Shown here: one piece after another, positions 45,893-54,921 of the stretch | How the letters are laid out: every line of letters begins with the position of its first letter | Position numbering within the stretch: position 1 is the first letter of the stretch | Source of the DNA: Brasilonema angustatum HA4187-MV1 | Lineage (GTDB): Bacteria > Cyanobacteriota > Cyanobacteriia > Cyanobacteriales > Nostocaceae | Direction: 5' to 3' | DNA: 64,000 nucleotides | NCBI GenBank assembly: GCA_019359695.1 | Contig: JAHHGV010000003.1 | Span: 186,001-250,000, forward strand | The notes under the pieces: model-generated | The model's input: only the letters and a program-made list of their open reading frames with translations | What the model was told of the DNA's origin: nothing | The model's database searches: none | Program-made: the position numbers and the translations under genes

Positions 45893-48094
45893 GTGAACAA
45901 ACAGCAAATATTTAGTAGTTTCTTACCTGGTGTAACAGCAGCAGTATTAGCAACTCAGCCTGCTTGGGCAAATCCTGCACCAGCCACTGGAGTAAAGCTT
46001 TTTGCCTCTTCCGATGGCTTGACTTCTACTTTCGAGAGAACTCCAACTGCTCTCGATATTAAAAAGGCGCAACTGCCTCATACTGCTAGTAGCAGGTTTC
46101 TAGCCGCAGCAGTACCAACTGTTGATGTTATGGGAGGTGGTTTAATATCTTCTATAACTCGTAGCGGTGTCGAGGTAGTATTGACAGGAAAAACTGGTGT
46201 ACCAGTAACAAGGGTAGCACATAAGCTTCAAAGTATGCTTATGAGTTTTAAACCTACCCCAAATCAAAGCCAGTTGATAAATAAAATTCCTCAGTCTGGG
46301 ACAAGCATACAAAAACAAAACAATCCACAAATTGTTGCCGAGGAATCAAAAAATACATTTTCTGCTTATAACGAGATCCCAACACCTACTTCCACTGTTG
46401 AACAAAAAACGCCTTCTTCGGGGCAAGTCACTACAGAAAAGAAAAGTTCTGCTCAGTTACCAAACAAGTCACAAACCCCAGTTCGTGGATCAGTAGAACT
46501 CGCAAAGCTGTTGGAGCAGATGAACTCATGCCCACAACAAGCGAGCAATGGTAAAAATCAGGTCGGTCGTTCTGCTTCCGTGCCCCAGAAGTCCTCTACC
46601 TGCTCCCAACAAAATACCACAAAAAATCTGGTAGCTCAGGCAAGTTCTTCTAACTCACAAGGAACAACTCCTGCGCGAATAACTCAGGCGGGTTCTTCCA
46701 GGCGATCGCAAACAACTCCTGCGCAAACAACTCCTGTGCAAACCACTCCTGCGCCAGCAGGTTCGGTGCGGCTCCCTAATTATCTCAAAGCCAACCCGAA
46801 TCCTCTACAGTTTCCTACCAAACCAGAAGAAGTTAAAATTCAGGGAACTCAACCGATTACTTTGGCACAGGCTCTGGAGATCGCACGACGAAACAATCAG
46901 GATCTACAGATATCATTACTGACTGTAGAGCGCAGTCGAGCTAGCGTAAGGCAGGCGCAAGCCGCGTTGTTGCCTAATGCCAGTTTGAGTGCAGGTCTCA
47001 CCCGTGGTGGACCTGCTTTCTTGAATCAACAACAAGCTAATTCCACAGGCACAGCACTCGAAAATGTACCCTCTACTACAAATTTCCAAGGCAGTGCTTC
47101 TGTGCAGTACGATCTCTACACCTCTGGACGAACAACAGCCAGCATTCGACAAGCTGAGGAACAGCTACGTTACTATGAATTGGATGTTGAGCGTCAATCT
47201 GAGGAAATCCGCCTGACTGTCACCTCTCAATACTACGATCTGCAAGCAGCTGATGAACAGGTGCGCATTGCCCAGTCTGCTGTGAGAAATGGTCAAGCTA
47301 GTTTGCGGGATGCACAAGCTTTAGAAGCAGCTGGTGTGAGTACTCGATTTGATGTTTTACAGGCTCAGGTTCAATTAGCGAATTACCAACAACAGCTGAC
47401 AAGTGGTATCTCACAGCAGCAAATTACTCGCCGTAAATTAGCCCAAACATTAAGTTTGCCGCAGTCAGTTGATATTAGTTCGGCTGATCCAGTCGGAATA
47501 GCAGCTCTGTGGAATGTTCCACTGCCTGAAACTCTTGTCTTAGCTTTTAAAAATCGTCCAGAACTGCAACAGTATTTGGCGCAACGGAACATTAATGAAC
47601 AACAACGACGGGCAGCGCTTGGTCAGCTAGGTCCTCAAGTGAGTTTGGTTGGTACCTATCAACTCACTGATCGCTTTGATGATCAGACAAACGGTACCGA
47701 TAATTATTCCCTAGGAGTTAGAGCTAGTTTGAGTTTGTACGATGGTGGAGCAGCAAGAGCAACCGCATCTCAATACAAGACCGGCATTCGGATTGCTGAA
47801 AATCAGTTTGCCAGTGCGCGCAACCAAATTCGCTATGACGTAGAAAGTTATTATTCTCAACTGCAATCTAACTTGCAGAATGTTCAAACGGCTAGTACTG
47901 CTCTTGAACAAGCTAGAGAGTCTCTACGTCTAGCACGTTTGCGATTCCAAGCAGGTGTTGGCACTCAAACTGACGTTATTAACGCAGAAAATGCCTTGAC
48001 ACAAGCTGAAGGTAATAGAGTCACAGCAATTTTGAATTACAATCGCGCTCTGGCTGGTTTACAACGAGCAGTCACCTCTAGAGCAGCACGCTAG
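45893..48094 (+). CDS. hgdD: TolC-family outer membrane protein, HgdD-like
   Basis: A 733-residue outer-membrane efflux protein. It begins with a signal peptide (FLPGVTAAVLATQPAWA, cleavage near AWA-NPA), then a cyanobacteria-specific N-terminal region and a long Ser/Thr/Gln/Pro-rich linker (about 145-290), then two TolC repeats (ALEIARRNNQDLQISLL and the second from about 540). GTG start has GAGGGG 7 nt upstream. As I recall, Nostoc 7120 has hgdD (alr2887) immediately after kaiABC, the same order as here. HgdD exports heterocyst glycolipids, works as the general TolC, and would be the outer-membrane channel for exporters such as the 10.4-15 kb pair; that link is inference. Confidence 0.9.
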   Translation: MNKQQIFSSFLPGVTAAVLATQPAWANPAPATGVKLFASSDGLTSTFERTPTALDIKKAQLPHTASSRFLAAAVPTVDVMGGGLISSITRSGVEVVLTGKTGVPVTRVAHKLQSMLMSFKPTPNQSQLINKIPQSGTSIQKQNNPQIVAEESKNTFSAYNEIPTPTSTVEQKTPSSGQVTTEKKSSAQLPNKSQTPVRGSVELAKLLEQMNSCPQQASNGKNQVGRSASVPQKSSTCSQQNTTKNLVAQASSSNSQGTTPARITQAGSSRRSQTTPAQTTPVQTTPAPAGSVRLPNYLKANPNPLQFPTKPEEVKIQGTQPITLAQALEIARRNNQDLQISLLTVERSRASVRQAQAALLPNASLSAGLTRGGPAFLNQQQANSTGTALENVPSTTNFQGSASVQYDLYTSGRTTASIRQAEEQLRYYELDVERQSEEIRLTVTSQYYDLQAADEQVRIAQSAVRNGQASLRDAQALEAAGVSTRFDVLQAQVQLANYQQQLTSGISQQQITRRKLAQTLSLPQSVDISSADPVGIAALWNVPLPETLVLAFKNRPELQQYLAQRNINEQQRRAALGQLGPQVSLVGTYQLTDRFDDQTNGTDNYSLGVRASLSLYDGGAARATASQYKTGIRIAENQFASARNQIRYDVESYYSQLQSNLQNVQTASTALEQARESLRLARLRFQAGVGTQTDVINAENALTQAEGNRVTAILNYNRALAGLQRAVTSRAAR

Positions 48095-48130
48095 GTTACT
48101 CAATACTCATCAGGTGGCAGTGCACCTTTG

Positions 48131-48190
48131 AAGGGGAAAGGGGAAAGGTTAAAGGTCTTTCGCTTTTCCTCTGCCCCTTTACGTTTTTTA
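48131..48190 (+). terminator. Terminator after hgdD-like gene
   Basis: An imperfect purine/pyrimidine stem, AAGGGGAAAGGGGAAAG with CTTTTCCTCTGCCCCTT, is followed by ACGTTTTTTAG. It lies about 37 bp past the stop. Confidence 0.65.
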
Positions 48191-48268
48191 GTGAATTGTT
48201 GATTCGATCAATCAAAATTGTCATATCCTAGCATAAAGGAAAACTTCAAACACTGAAAACACAATCTG

Positions 48269-48646
48269 ATGACGAAAGTTACGGCAAAAGAAATTGCACT
48301 GTTTCGCTCTCAAGTTGCAGATGACTTTATAGCTATGGAAGCACTCGATATTATAGAAGAATGTGATGGAGATTTGGAAGATGCTGCAATAACTTTAGCG
48401 ATTCGAGCCGGACAACAACCAGAAATAGCAAATTCAGAATGGTTAGATGCTTTAGCTCGAAAATGGCGTGCCGTTATTTGTCAACAAGAATTTCGGGATG
48501 ATTTGGTTAACGGCTCAGTTAAAGGGATGATGGAACATCTCAAAACAATGCCGACGTTTCCTAAGATGTTAGCAACGCCTGTTTTAATATATGTGTTGAA
48601 GAAAAGTGTAAAGAATTTTTGCGAGCCTCTTGACTTAGTACAGTAA
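48269..48646 (+). CDS. Conserved hypothetical protein
   Basis: A 125-residue mostly helical soluble protein with no signal peptide. An acidic N-terminal half (DDFIAMEALDIIEECDGDLEDAAITLAIRAG) resembles a UBA/CUE-like short helical bundle in spacing, although this is only impression. The C-terminal half has MMEHLKTMPTFPKMLATPVLIYVLKKSV. I do not know a function. It is 37 bp from the next plus-strand gene, likely co-transcribed. Confidence 0.7.
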   Translation: MTKVTAKEIALFRSQVADDFIAMEALDIIEECDGDLEDAAITLAIRAGQQPEIANSEWLDALARKWRAVICQQEFRDDLVNGSVKGMMEHLKTMPTFPKMLATPVLIYVLKKSVKNFCEPLDLVQ

Positions 48647-48682
48647 TATTTTCATCCTTATTAGACTTGAATTTTAACATCA

Positions 48683-49186
48683 ATGAATTATCTTATTGCC
48701 GTTTTAGCTGACCGCATCCAAGCAGAAGCTGCTTATCTAGCTTTAGAAAAAGAAGCGATAAAATCTACAATTTTGGGTAGAGGTTATAAAACTGCTGATG
48801 AATTTGGCTTGATTGACCCCAACGAGCAAGCAAAGAAGCAAACTCAGTTCATGGCTGTTTGGCTGGTACCCTTTGGATTTTTCGCAGGTATTACTTTTAG
48901 CCTCCTCACTGGCTTGGACACTTTTGCTTGGGCAGGTGAAATTGGCAATCACATTATTGGTGGACTGTTAGGCGCTGGTGCAGGCGCTATGGGTAGTGTG
49001 TTTGTCGGTGGTGGAGTCGGTTTATTGGTTGGAAGCGGTGACGCCTTACCTTACCGCAATCGCTTAAATGCTGGCAAATACTTGATTGTCGTTCAAGGTT
49101 CTGAAATTCTTACCCGTCAAGCAACCCGTGTTTTACGCCAGTTTGAACCAGAAAATATTCAAGGTTACGCTGCACCTAGGGAATAG
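48683..49186 (+). CDS. Conserved glycine-rich membrane protein
   Basis: A 167-residue protein. The soluble N-terminus (MNYLIAVLADRIQAEAAYLALE) resembles a ferredoxin-like/ACT-like small domain. Two hydrophobic segments follow: FMAVWLVPFGFFAGITFSLL and a Gly/Ala-rich IIGGLLGAGAGAMGSVFVGGGVGLLVGSG. The C-terminus has KYLIVVQGSEILTRQATRVLRQF, looking like a second half of the small domain. Glycine-zipper helices suggest membrane insertion or oligomerisation. Similar proteins are common in cyanobacteria; function unknown to me. Confidence 0.72.
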   Translation: MNYLIAVLADRIQAEAAYLALEKEAIKSTILGRGYKTADEFGLIDPNEQAKKQTQFMAVWLVPFGFFAGITFSLLTGLDTFAWAGEIGNHIIGGLLGAGAGAMGSVFVGGGVGLLVGSGDALPYRNRLNAGKYLIVVQGSEILTRQATRVLRQFEPENIQGYAAPRE

Positions 49187-49188
49187 TA

Positions 49189-49313
49189 ATCAGTGAACAG
49201 TGAACAGTGAACAGTGAACAGTGAACAGTGAAAACTGGTAACTGGTAATTGATAACTGCTAAGTTGTAACTAGATAACTGATAACTGATAACTGATAACT
49301 GATAACTGTTTAA
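49189..49313. repeat. Heptanucleotide repeat tract (CAGTGAA and TGATAAC)
   Basis: Five to six tandem CAGTGAA units (49191-49229) are followed by degenerate AACTGGT/AACTGAT units and four or more TGATAAC units (about 49270-49308). This fills the entire gap up to the next start codon, so the leader of the S4 gene is repeat-derived. Confidence 0.88.
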
Positions 49314-49314
49314 A

Positions 49315-50094
49315 ATGTTGCCACGGGAAGAACTTTTAAAAGGTGTTGAAAATCGAGATAGTATAGCTCGTGTGATTGACCAGGCGGAACTTGCCATCAA
49401 AACTTGGGAAGTGGTTTTCACTGATTTTCTGTCTCCTCCAGAGTTAGCAGAAATCATGGTGGTGTTTAGCCGTCTGACAGAAGTGCAGTTGGTGGTTTGG
49501 GGTGGATATCCCCAAGCTGAACGCAAAAGAGTGGCGATCGCCCGTTCCGAAATTCCTTTGGATCAATCTCAAGTCGCACTCACCGCTTTAGACATAGCCG
49601 GAAATTTCTTGTTTGATACCGCCACTCACCGCGACTTTTTGGGCGCAATGTTGGGAACTGGGATTGTCCGTGAAAAGACGGGGGACATTATTGTACTCGG
49701 CGAACGGGGCGCACAGGTAATCGTCGTACCGGAGTTAGCAGAGTTTTTGGAAATGAATCTTAAGCAGGTGCGATCAGTTCCCGTGAAAACTCAGCCTATA
49801 GATTTGAGTGAGTTGAAGGTGCGGGAACCCAAGAAAAAAGAACTAACCACTGTGGAAGCTTCTTTAAGGTTGGATGCGATCGCCTCTGCTGGTTTTGGAA
49901 TGTCCCGTAGCAAAATGGTTGAGTTAATTGACAGCGGAGATGTTCGCGTCAACTGGAAGGAAATAACTCAAGCAAGTTCTCAACTAAAAACAGGCGATTT
50001 AATCGCCATTCGTAGTAAAGGACGTTTAGAAGTTGGGGAAATTGCTGTTACTAAAAAAGACCGCTACCGCGTACAGTTAACAAGATTTATGTAG
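49315..50094 (+). CDS. Photosystem II S4 domain protein (YlmH-like)
   Basis: A 259-residue RNA-binding-type protein. The N-terminal domain (LLKGVENRDSIARVIDQAE, FTDFLSPPELAEI, VVWGGYPQAERKRVAI, DFLGAMLGTGIVREKTGDIIV) matches the YlmH family; the C-terminal S4 domain (about 183-245, LRLDAIASAGFGMSRSKMVELIDSGDVRVNW) binds RNA. In photosynthetic organisms the family is annotated as photosystem II S4 domain protein because of a reported PSII role, though its activity may lie in translation or ribosome rescue. The ATG abuts a repeat tract with no strong ribosome-binding site. Confidence 0.9.
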   Translation: MLPREELLKGVENRDSIARVIDQAELAIKTWEVVFTDFLSPPELAEIMVVFSRLTEVQLVVWGGYPQAERKRVAIARSEIPLDQSQVALTALDIAGNFLFDTATHRDFLGAMLGTGIVREKTGDIIVLGERGAQVIVVPELAEFLEMNLKQVRSVPVKTQPIDLSELKVREPKKKELTTVEASLRLDAIASAGFGMSRSKMVELIDSGDVRVNWKEITQASSQLKTGDLIAIRSKGRLEVGEIAVTKKDRYRVQLTRFM

Positions 50095-50095
50095 G

Positions 50096-50117
50096 CAGAG
50101 GCGCTATAGCGCCTCTG
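50096..50117. terminator. Bidirectional hairpin between convergent genes
   Basis: CAGAGGCGC (50096-50104) and GCGCCTCTG (50109-50117) form a perfect 9-bp stem with a TATA loop, 1 bp after the S4-gene stop. TTGTTAAACTGTTTTTG follows on the plus strand. It ends the S4 gene and possibly also the SDR gene transcript. Confidence 0.75.
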
Positions 50118-50120
50118 TTG

Positions 50121-50906
50121 TTAAACTGTTTTTGCCTTAAACTGTTTTGCCAAAAGACTCAACAAAGTTTTACGTGGAACCAAGCTGGATAATTTACTAA
50201 TAAAGTGAGTACTAAAGCCACCAATAACAACGCTAGGATCTCCCCTTTCCAAAGCTTTCAAAGATTCGCGTACGACTTCTTGTGCAGTGGATATTTTATT
50301 TGTTTTAGCTGCAAGTGCAGGAGGAAACTTAGCTTTTGCCAAGAAGTCTGTCTCAACTGGTCCTGGGCAAGTCACTAATACACGGACACCATAGTCACGA
50401 TTTTCTGCCCAAAGTGCCTGACTAAAACTGACAATGAACGCTTTACTGGCAGCATAAACAGAAAGGTAAGGCATTGGTTGAAACCCGGTGAGGGAAGATA
50501 CATTAATAATGCTTCCAGAACGACGTTGCCGCATTTGTTGCAAGAATTTATGAGTTAAATCTACTAATGCCAAGATATTCAATTGTACAATCTTAACTTG
50601 TCGTTCTTCGTCCTTCTCAGCAAAGTCGCCATACTCGGCAAAACCAGCATTGTTGATTAACAAGTCAATCGTTAATCCCTTTGATTTGACAGCATCAAAT
50701 ACATCATTAGTAGCGCTTGTTTCTGTAAGATCTTTAACAACAATATCTACTTGAACTTTGTATTTTTCTTGCAGTTGTTTGGCTAGTTGGTTTAATTTTC
50801 CTTCCGAACGAGCAACTAAAACAAGATTTGTATTATATGCAGCTAATTCCTCGGCAAAGACTTTACCAATACCATCAGAGGCACCAGTAATTAAAGCAGT
50901 TGACAT
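50121..50906 (-). CDS. Short-chain dehydrogenase/reductase (SDR)
   Basis: A 261-residue classical SDR. The NAD(P)-binding motif is TGASDGIGKVFAEEL (TGxxxGIG), the structural motif NNAG appears as LLINNAGFAEYGDF, and the catalytic Ser-Tyr-Lys are in NVSSLTGF and YAASKAF (YxxxK). VARSEGK following the second strand suggests NADP preference. The PGPVETDFLAKAKFP segment is typical of DltE/YqjQ-like oxidoreductases. Substrate unknown. It is convergent with the S4 gene. Confidence 0.92.
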   Translation of the reverse strand: MSTALITGASDGIGKVFAEELAAYNTNLVLVARSEGKLNQLAKQLQEKYKVQVDIVVKDLTETSATNDVFDAVKSKGLTIDLLINNAGFAEYGDFAEKDEERQVKIVQLNILALVDLTHKFLQQMRQRRSGSIINVSSLTGFQPMPYLSVYAASKAFIVSFSQALWAENRDYGVRVLVTCPGPVETDFLAKAKFPPALAAKTNKISTAQEVVRESLKALERGDPSVVIGGFSTHFISKLSSLVPRKTLLSLLAKQFKAKTV

Positions 50907-51295
50907 TCTCGGTACTATGAAAAGTTTTTAACTATTGTACAAATTGTAACAATTTTCTTGATAGACTCTTTTTGATTTCAACTAACTTAAAATTAATATA
51001 TCGAACTGTTTCATTTCATCTGCGTTGGGGCATAGTCGAAGTTTCTACTATATTCTGATGTTTTTTTCCAAATTTGTCCTTGCATCTGGTGGGAAGGCAA
51101 CCTCAGAATAATTCTGGAATCAACCCGTCGCTAAAAAGTCAACAGCCCTGTTGTGTTCAAGCTTTCAGTATAAGCACATGTTGATTGTATACACTTGTAT
51201 GAGCAAAATAAATACAGAATTTACCAACTCGCAGGCAACTTTAGCAAATTAATATTGACCATTCTGCTAAATCTATGCTATCTTATGAAAGCTTC

Positions 51296-51369
<74 letters not shown>

Positions 51370-51643
51370 TTAGATCTTCAATGAAGTGATTAATTATTTG
51401 TCGTCGCTGACAGGTTAATATTGTCATGACTATCAAAGTATAAGTTCGAGTATACAAAAGCCCAGCCTTATCCCAGGACTTCTGTGGTCAAAATTAATAC
51501 CATATGGTAGAAAAGTAACTAGTCGAGTATTCTCTAGAAAATGGCAGGAAGTTTTTAGTAGAAGTAGAACAACCAGAGGATACAGCGGTTGGGAGGGTTG
51601 GTCTTCCATCCGGTCGTATAGTTGCTGAAGCAAAACAGATTCC

Positions 51644-52585
51644 ATGTCAAGCGATAGTTACTTGCAGACGTTTAGAACAGCGATCGCTCGTATTTACCAC
51701 ACCCACGCTAATGGAATCACAAGAGTTGTCGGTGCTGGTTTCCTGGTTGGCGATACGCGAGCGCGTCAAGCCAGAGGCTTATCGCCATCTCCTCACCTGT
51801 GCTCATGTAGTTGCAGAAGCTTTGGGCATTCCCCGCAACACACAAGAATTACCCACCGGAACCATAGAGCTTTGCAGCATTACTCGCTCCTAACCGCAAC
51901 TGGAATATCACCACAAGACAAGAGGTTATCCTCTTTGCCAAGATTGCTATCCAGGTGTTGCGTCAACTAGGTGAAGACTATGCTGCTTTAGAACAAACAT
52001 CTCAAGTTATTCCTGAGTTTTCGGAAGAATCTAATAATCCTCCTAAAATATTAACCTTTGAATTTGAAGTCGCAACAATCGATCTCAAACAAACAGACTC
52101 AATAAGAAAAAAACAGAACTGACAATCAAGCGTCACCGGCAACAAGCTCAATGCTTTATTAAAGATTTAGGAAACGGAGTTGATCTAGAGATGGTAGCTA
52201 TTCCTTCTGGAAGCTTTTTGATGGGTTCGCCAGAAGATGAACTGGACCACGATGAATCGGAAAGCCCTCAACATGAAGTAATAATTAAACTCTTTTGTAT
52301 GGGTAAGTATCCCCTCACTCAGGCACAATGGAAAGGAGTCCCCTCTGTGCCAAAAGTGAAGCACAAACTCGACTCTAATTCATCTGAATTTAAAGGAGCC
52401 CCCACAGACGGAAGCGCGTGGCTAGACAATAATGATAATGACAATATTTTTTTCTGCTGCGCGGTGGTTCGTGGGGCGACGTTCCCGGTAATTACCGTTC
52501 TGCTAGCCGTATCAGGAACTATCCCGACGACGGCGGCAATGTCGGCGATTTTCGTGTTGCGTGTGCTGCCGCGTGGACTCGGTAG
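51644..52585 (+). pseudogene. Broken trypsin-like / formylglycine-enzyme-like gene
   Basis: Pieces of one gene appear in several frames. First is a trypsin-like start (LQTFRTAIARIYHTHANG, GAGFLVGD), then HLLTCAHVV in a second frame, which is the region of the catalytic His. Next is a linker (FAKIAIQVLRQLGEDYAAL, ILTFEFEVATID). Then comes a formylglycine-generating/SUMF1 start (MVAIPSGSFLMGSPEDE, MGKYPLTQAQWK). After an internal deletion, the C-terminal core LLRGGSWGDVPGNYRS and DDGGNVGDFRVACAAAWTR follows in yet another frame before TAG 52583. Protease-FGE fusions are common in filamentous cyanobacteria; this copy has frameshifts and a deletion and cannot make the full protein. Confidence 0.8.
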
Positions 52586-52760
52586 CCCTTCCTCCTTTTT
52601 TCTTTTTTTATTTCTTCTTGTCAGCGCAGCGATCTGGAAAAATCTTTGAACAAATACCCGACGCAAGCCCTTCGATCAAGCAGAAAGCCCATCCCAGTGA
52701 CTCACCACCAAGGCAGAAAGTTCCTGTTGCTAGGAGATTGTTATCTAGGCAACAAATTGA

Positions 52761-52790
52761 TAATAGATAACTGTTGACTGTTAACTGTTA
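52761..52790. repeat. Short heptamer tract after pseudogene
   Basis: GATAACTGTTGACTGTTAACTG consists of three degenerate 7-bp units of the same kind seen elsewhere. Confidence 0.6.
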
Positions 52791-52837
52791 AAACTCGAAA
52801 ATTTAGTTTTAATGAAACGAGTGCGATCACTGAATAC

Positions 52838-52925
52838 CATTTCTTTATCAAGTAAGCTTAATTCAATTTCTTTATGAAGTTAAGCTTAATTGAACTTGTT
52901 TATGAAGTTAAGCTTAACTGAACTG
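52838..52925. repeat. 28-bp tandem repeat, about 3 copies
   Basis: Copies begin at 52854, 52882 and 52910 with AAGCTTAA and contain TTTATGAAGTT; a partial copy (ATTTCTTTATCAAGT) precedes them. The period of 28 equals four heptamers, so it may be an expanded heptamer array. No coding potential. The gap 52586-53291 holds otherwise only repeats. Confidence 0.75.
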
Positions 52926-52964
52926 AACTATAGTCCCAGCGATAGATGCCGAACTATCCGTAGA

Positions 52965-53034
52965 GCGCGTTCTTCGCACTGGCTCACGCCACATGCCTCA
53001 ACGCGGGGAACCCGCGCACAGCAGTGGCCCCCCT
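52965..53034 (-). repeat. Palindromic repeat element, diverged copy
   Basis: On the minus strand: CCACTGCTGTGCGCGGGTT, CCCCGCGTTGAGGCATGTGGC, GTGAGCCAGTGCGAAGAACG. It aligns in order with the 9272/21012/27757 elements but is diverged. Confidence 0.6.
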
Positions 53035-53291
53035 AAGTAATATTATTTTACGAAAGTAGTGATATGAATCGCTTACCTCCTGGTAAAAATCGAGTCTAAT
53101 TGTAGAGACCTAAAGGTCAAAGGATATAACCAGGGAATAATGTCTACGGAGCTTTTTTTGGTAATCATAAAGTTTCTTGGCCCGATTCCGGAATCATTCC
53201 AACTCAACTTGTAGTTGTGTACCAGTTGGATTTGATTGAACACCAAACCTCAGCTAAATTTATATTTCTCATAAAATACCGAAAAACTACT

Positions 53292-53648
53292 ATGAACGAC
53301 TTTCTGGCAATTCAATTTAAATTCAACACTCGTAGCTTGCTAAAGCTTGGTTTGCTTTCAGTAGCGCTATTGCTTCCACTTGGAACTTATACTCAGGCTA
53401 ATGCAAACTCAGTTCCAAAGGAAAAAGTTGAGGTGATATCGGTTCCACGTGAGGAAGCATACTTTATAGAGAAGAAACAACCAACTTCTTCTGGTAGTCA
53501 GACTGATTCACAAGATGGAAATAATTCAGGCAATGGCACTACATTGCCACATGTTCCCAATCGCCAAGAAAATTTACAGGGTTTAGCAGGAACAACAAAT
53601 TCTGTGTACAAGAAGAAACAACCTCAAATAGCTTATCCCAAACAATAA
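53292..53648 (+). CDS. Secreted low-complexity protein, unknown function
   Basis: A protein of 118 residues from ATG 53292 (MNDFLAIQFKFNTRSLLK). The signal peptide core is LGLLSVALLLPLG with likely cleavage after QANA-NS. The mature part is Ser/Gly/Asn/Gln-rich and ends in KKKQPQIAYPKQ. No domain recognised. The in-frame start at 53217 would add 25 unlikely residues before the signal. The role may be cell-surface related, but this is a guess. Confidence 0.55.
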   Translation: MNDFLAIQFKFNTRSLLKLGLLSVALLLPLGTYTQANANSVPKEKVEVISVPREEAYFIEKKQPTSSGSQTDSQDGNNSGNGTTLPHVPNRQENLQGLAGTTNSVYKKKQPQIAYPKQ

Positions 53649-53828
53649 CTAGCGTAGTTGTTAAAAGCATATCTTCAAAAAGTACATCCCATTAAGGTTA
53701 GATATAGTTCTGGCAATCTCGAATCAGCAATCATCAATAAATGAATGCTATATCCACTCTGTCTTTCAAAGGTACAAGATTTTATAGTGGATCGCATTCA
53801 GTTTGGCAAGACATAATCCGCAGCCGAG

Positions 53829-54113
53829 TTAATCCAGTAAGTTGTCGGTTAACGTATGGCATTTATTTCTTGCAACATTTTGATGAGTTGAAACTAATAG
53901 CAGCTTGCGGGAAGTGCAATAAATACGCAAGAATATCAGACTTAGTAAAGTCACCAAAGCGATCATTAAAACTGTTCCATACGCCTTAGTATGCCACCAT
54001 AGTCGCGTCAGCATAGCTGTACTGAGTCGTATAGGCTCCCACAAGGGAGGAGTTAACTTGTTTGAATCATGAATGGTAACAACTAAGGACGTTGCTCTAT
54101 TAACCATTGCCAT
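53829..54113 (-). CDS. Small membrane protein, unknown function
   Basis: A protein of 94 residues from the ATG at 54113, chosen because AAGGAG (complement of 54122-54127) lies 8 nt upstream; a second ATG at 54119 would leave only 2 nt. It has one clear hydrophobic helix (TVLMIALVTLLSLIFLRIY, about residues 47-65) flanked by polar, basic segments. No family recognised. The strong ribosome-binding site is the main argument that it is real. Confidence 0.5.
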   Translation of the reverse strand: MAMVNRATSLVVTIHDSNKLTPPLWEPIRLSTAMLTRLWWHTKAYGTVLMIALVTLLSLIFLRIYCTSRKLLLVSTHQNVARNKCHTLTDNLLD

Positions 54114-54260
54114 TTTCATTGCTCCTTGAACAGCCAAAGCGAGTTACTCAACTTTGTGAGATATTGTACGGTAAGCCTATAAAATTAGTGTACTTTATAG
54201 GCAATATCTCATACCTGCCAGAAAAAAGCAAGGCAAACATACTCATTGCTACATGTTGAT

Positions 54261-54297
54261 GCTCCCCACCCTTAGCCGTCAGCTGAGGGTGGGGAGC
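54261..54297 (-). terminator. Strong GC-rich hairpin
   Basis: Perfect 12-bp arms GCTCCCCACCCT (54261-54272) and AGGGTGGGGAGC (54286-54297), with a further inner AGC/GCT pairing. It follows the beta-barrel gene on the minus strand by 68 bp. There is no T-run, so termination is likely but not certain; it might also be a palindromic repeat. Confidence 0.6.
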
Positions 54298-54365
54298 GTC
54301 AATTTCTTATCCACCTTATATCCCCACTTCATAAGAGGGATGCGGATATAAGGCTATTTTCTAAA

Positions 54366-54857
54366 TTAGAATCTCAAACCCACTCCACCTTGTAACGAGA
54401 AAGCTGTACCACCATCACGGACAGCATCAAAAGCAATGACAGCGTTACCAAAAATCACAGTATTGCTATTTGGGACAACGTAATCAATTCCTGGTTGCAG
54501 GGCAAACCCGATTTTATTCCCAACAGGGGAAGGTGTATCACCGCCAGCGAGAACAACTCCAGCTCCTATGTAAGCATCGGTTTGCCAGTTAAGGGGGTAG
54601 TCGTAGGAAACTGTTGGGACAAGAGCGACATTTGAACCAATGAAAGCCTGAGCGCGAAAAGAAACAGGAACTTTAAGAAGCTTGTAGCGAGCAGCAATCA
54701 CTCCTCCAACTCGGGCACCATCTGCAAAACCAACCGCAGGACCTACACCGACATAGCTACCATATGCCACTTGAGCTTGTGCTGGTTGGGTGAATTGAGC
54801 AAAACTTAAAAGTGAACCAGCTAAAACAACTGATACAAAGTACTTAAGACGCTTCAT
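54366..54857 (-). CDS. Secreted beta-barrel-like (outer membrane) protein
   Basis: A 163-residue protein with signal peptide (YFVSVVLAGSLLSFAQF, cleavage after AQA-QVA). The mature region is built of alternating strands rich in Gly, Ala, aromatic residues and Val, and ends in a C-terminal phenylalanine (GGVGLRF), as in outer membrane barrels. Its size suggests an 8-stranded barrel. I cannot assign a function. It is transcribed towards the GC-rich hairpin. Confidence 0.7.
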   Translation of the reverse strand: MKRLKYFVSVVLAGSLLSFAQFTQPAQAQVAYGSYVGVGPAVGFADGARVGGVIAARYKLLKVPVSFRAQAFIGSNVALVPTVSYDYPLNWQTDAYIGAGVVLAGGDTPSPVGNKIGFALQPGIDYVVPNSNTVIFGNAVIAFDAVRDGGTAFSLQGGVGLRF

Positions 54858-54921
54858 TTCCTCGCTCCTTAAAAAATTGCTGAGCTAAATTATTGTAAAT
54901 TTTATGGCTTTTATGATTAAT

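Noticed and set aside
53741-53989. 82-codon plus-strand frame
   Set aside because: Antisense to the small membrane gene at 53829-54113, which has a strong ribosome-binding site; the plus frame has none.
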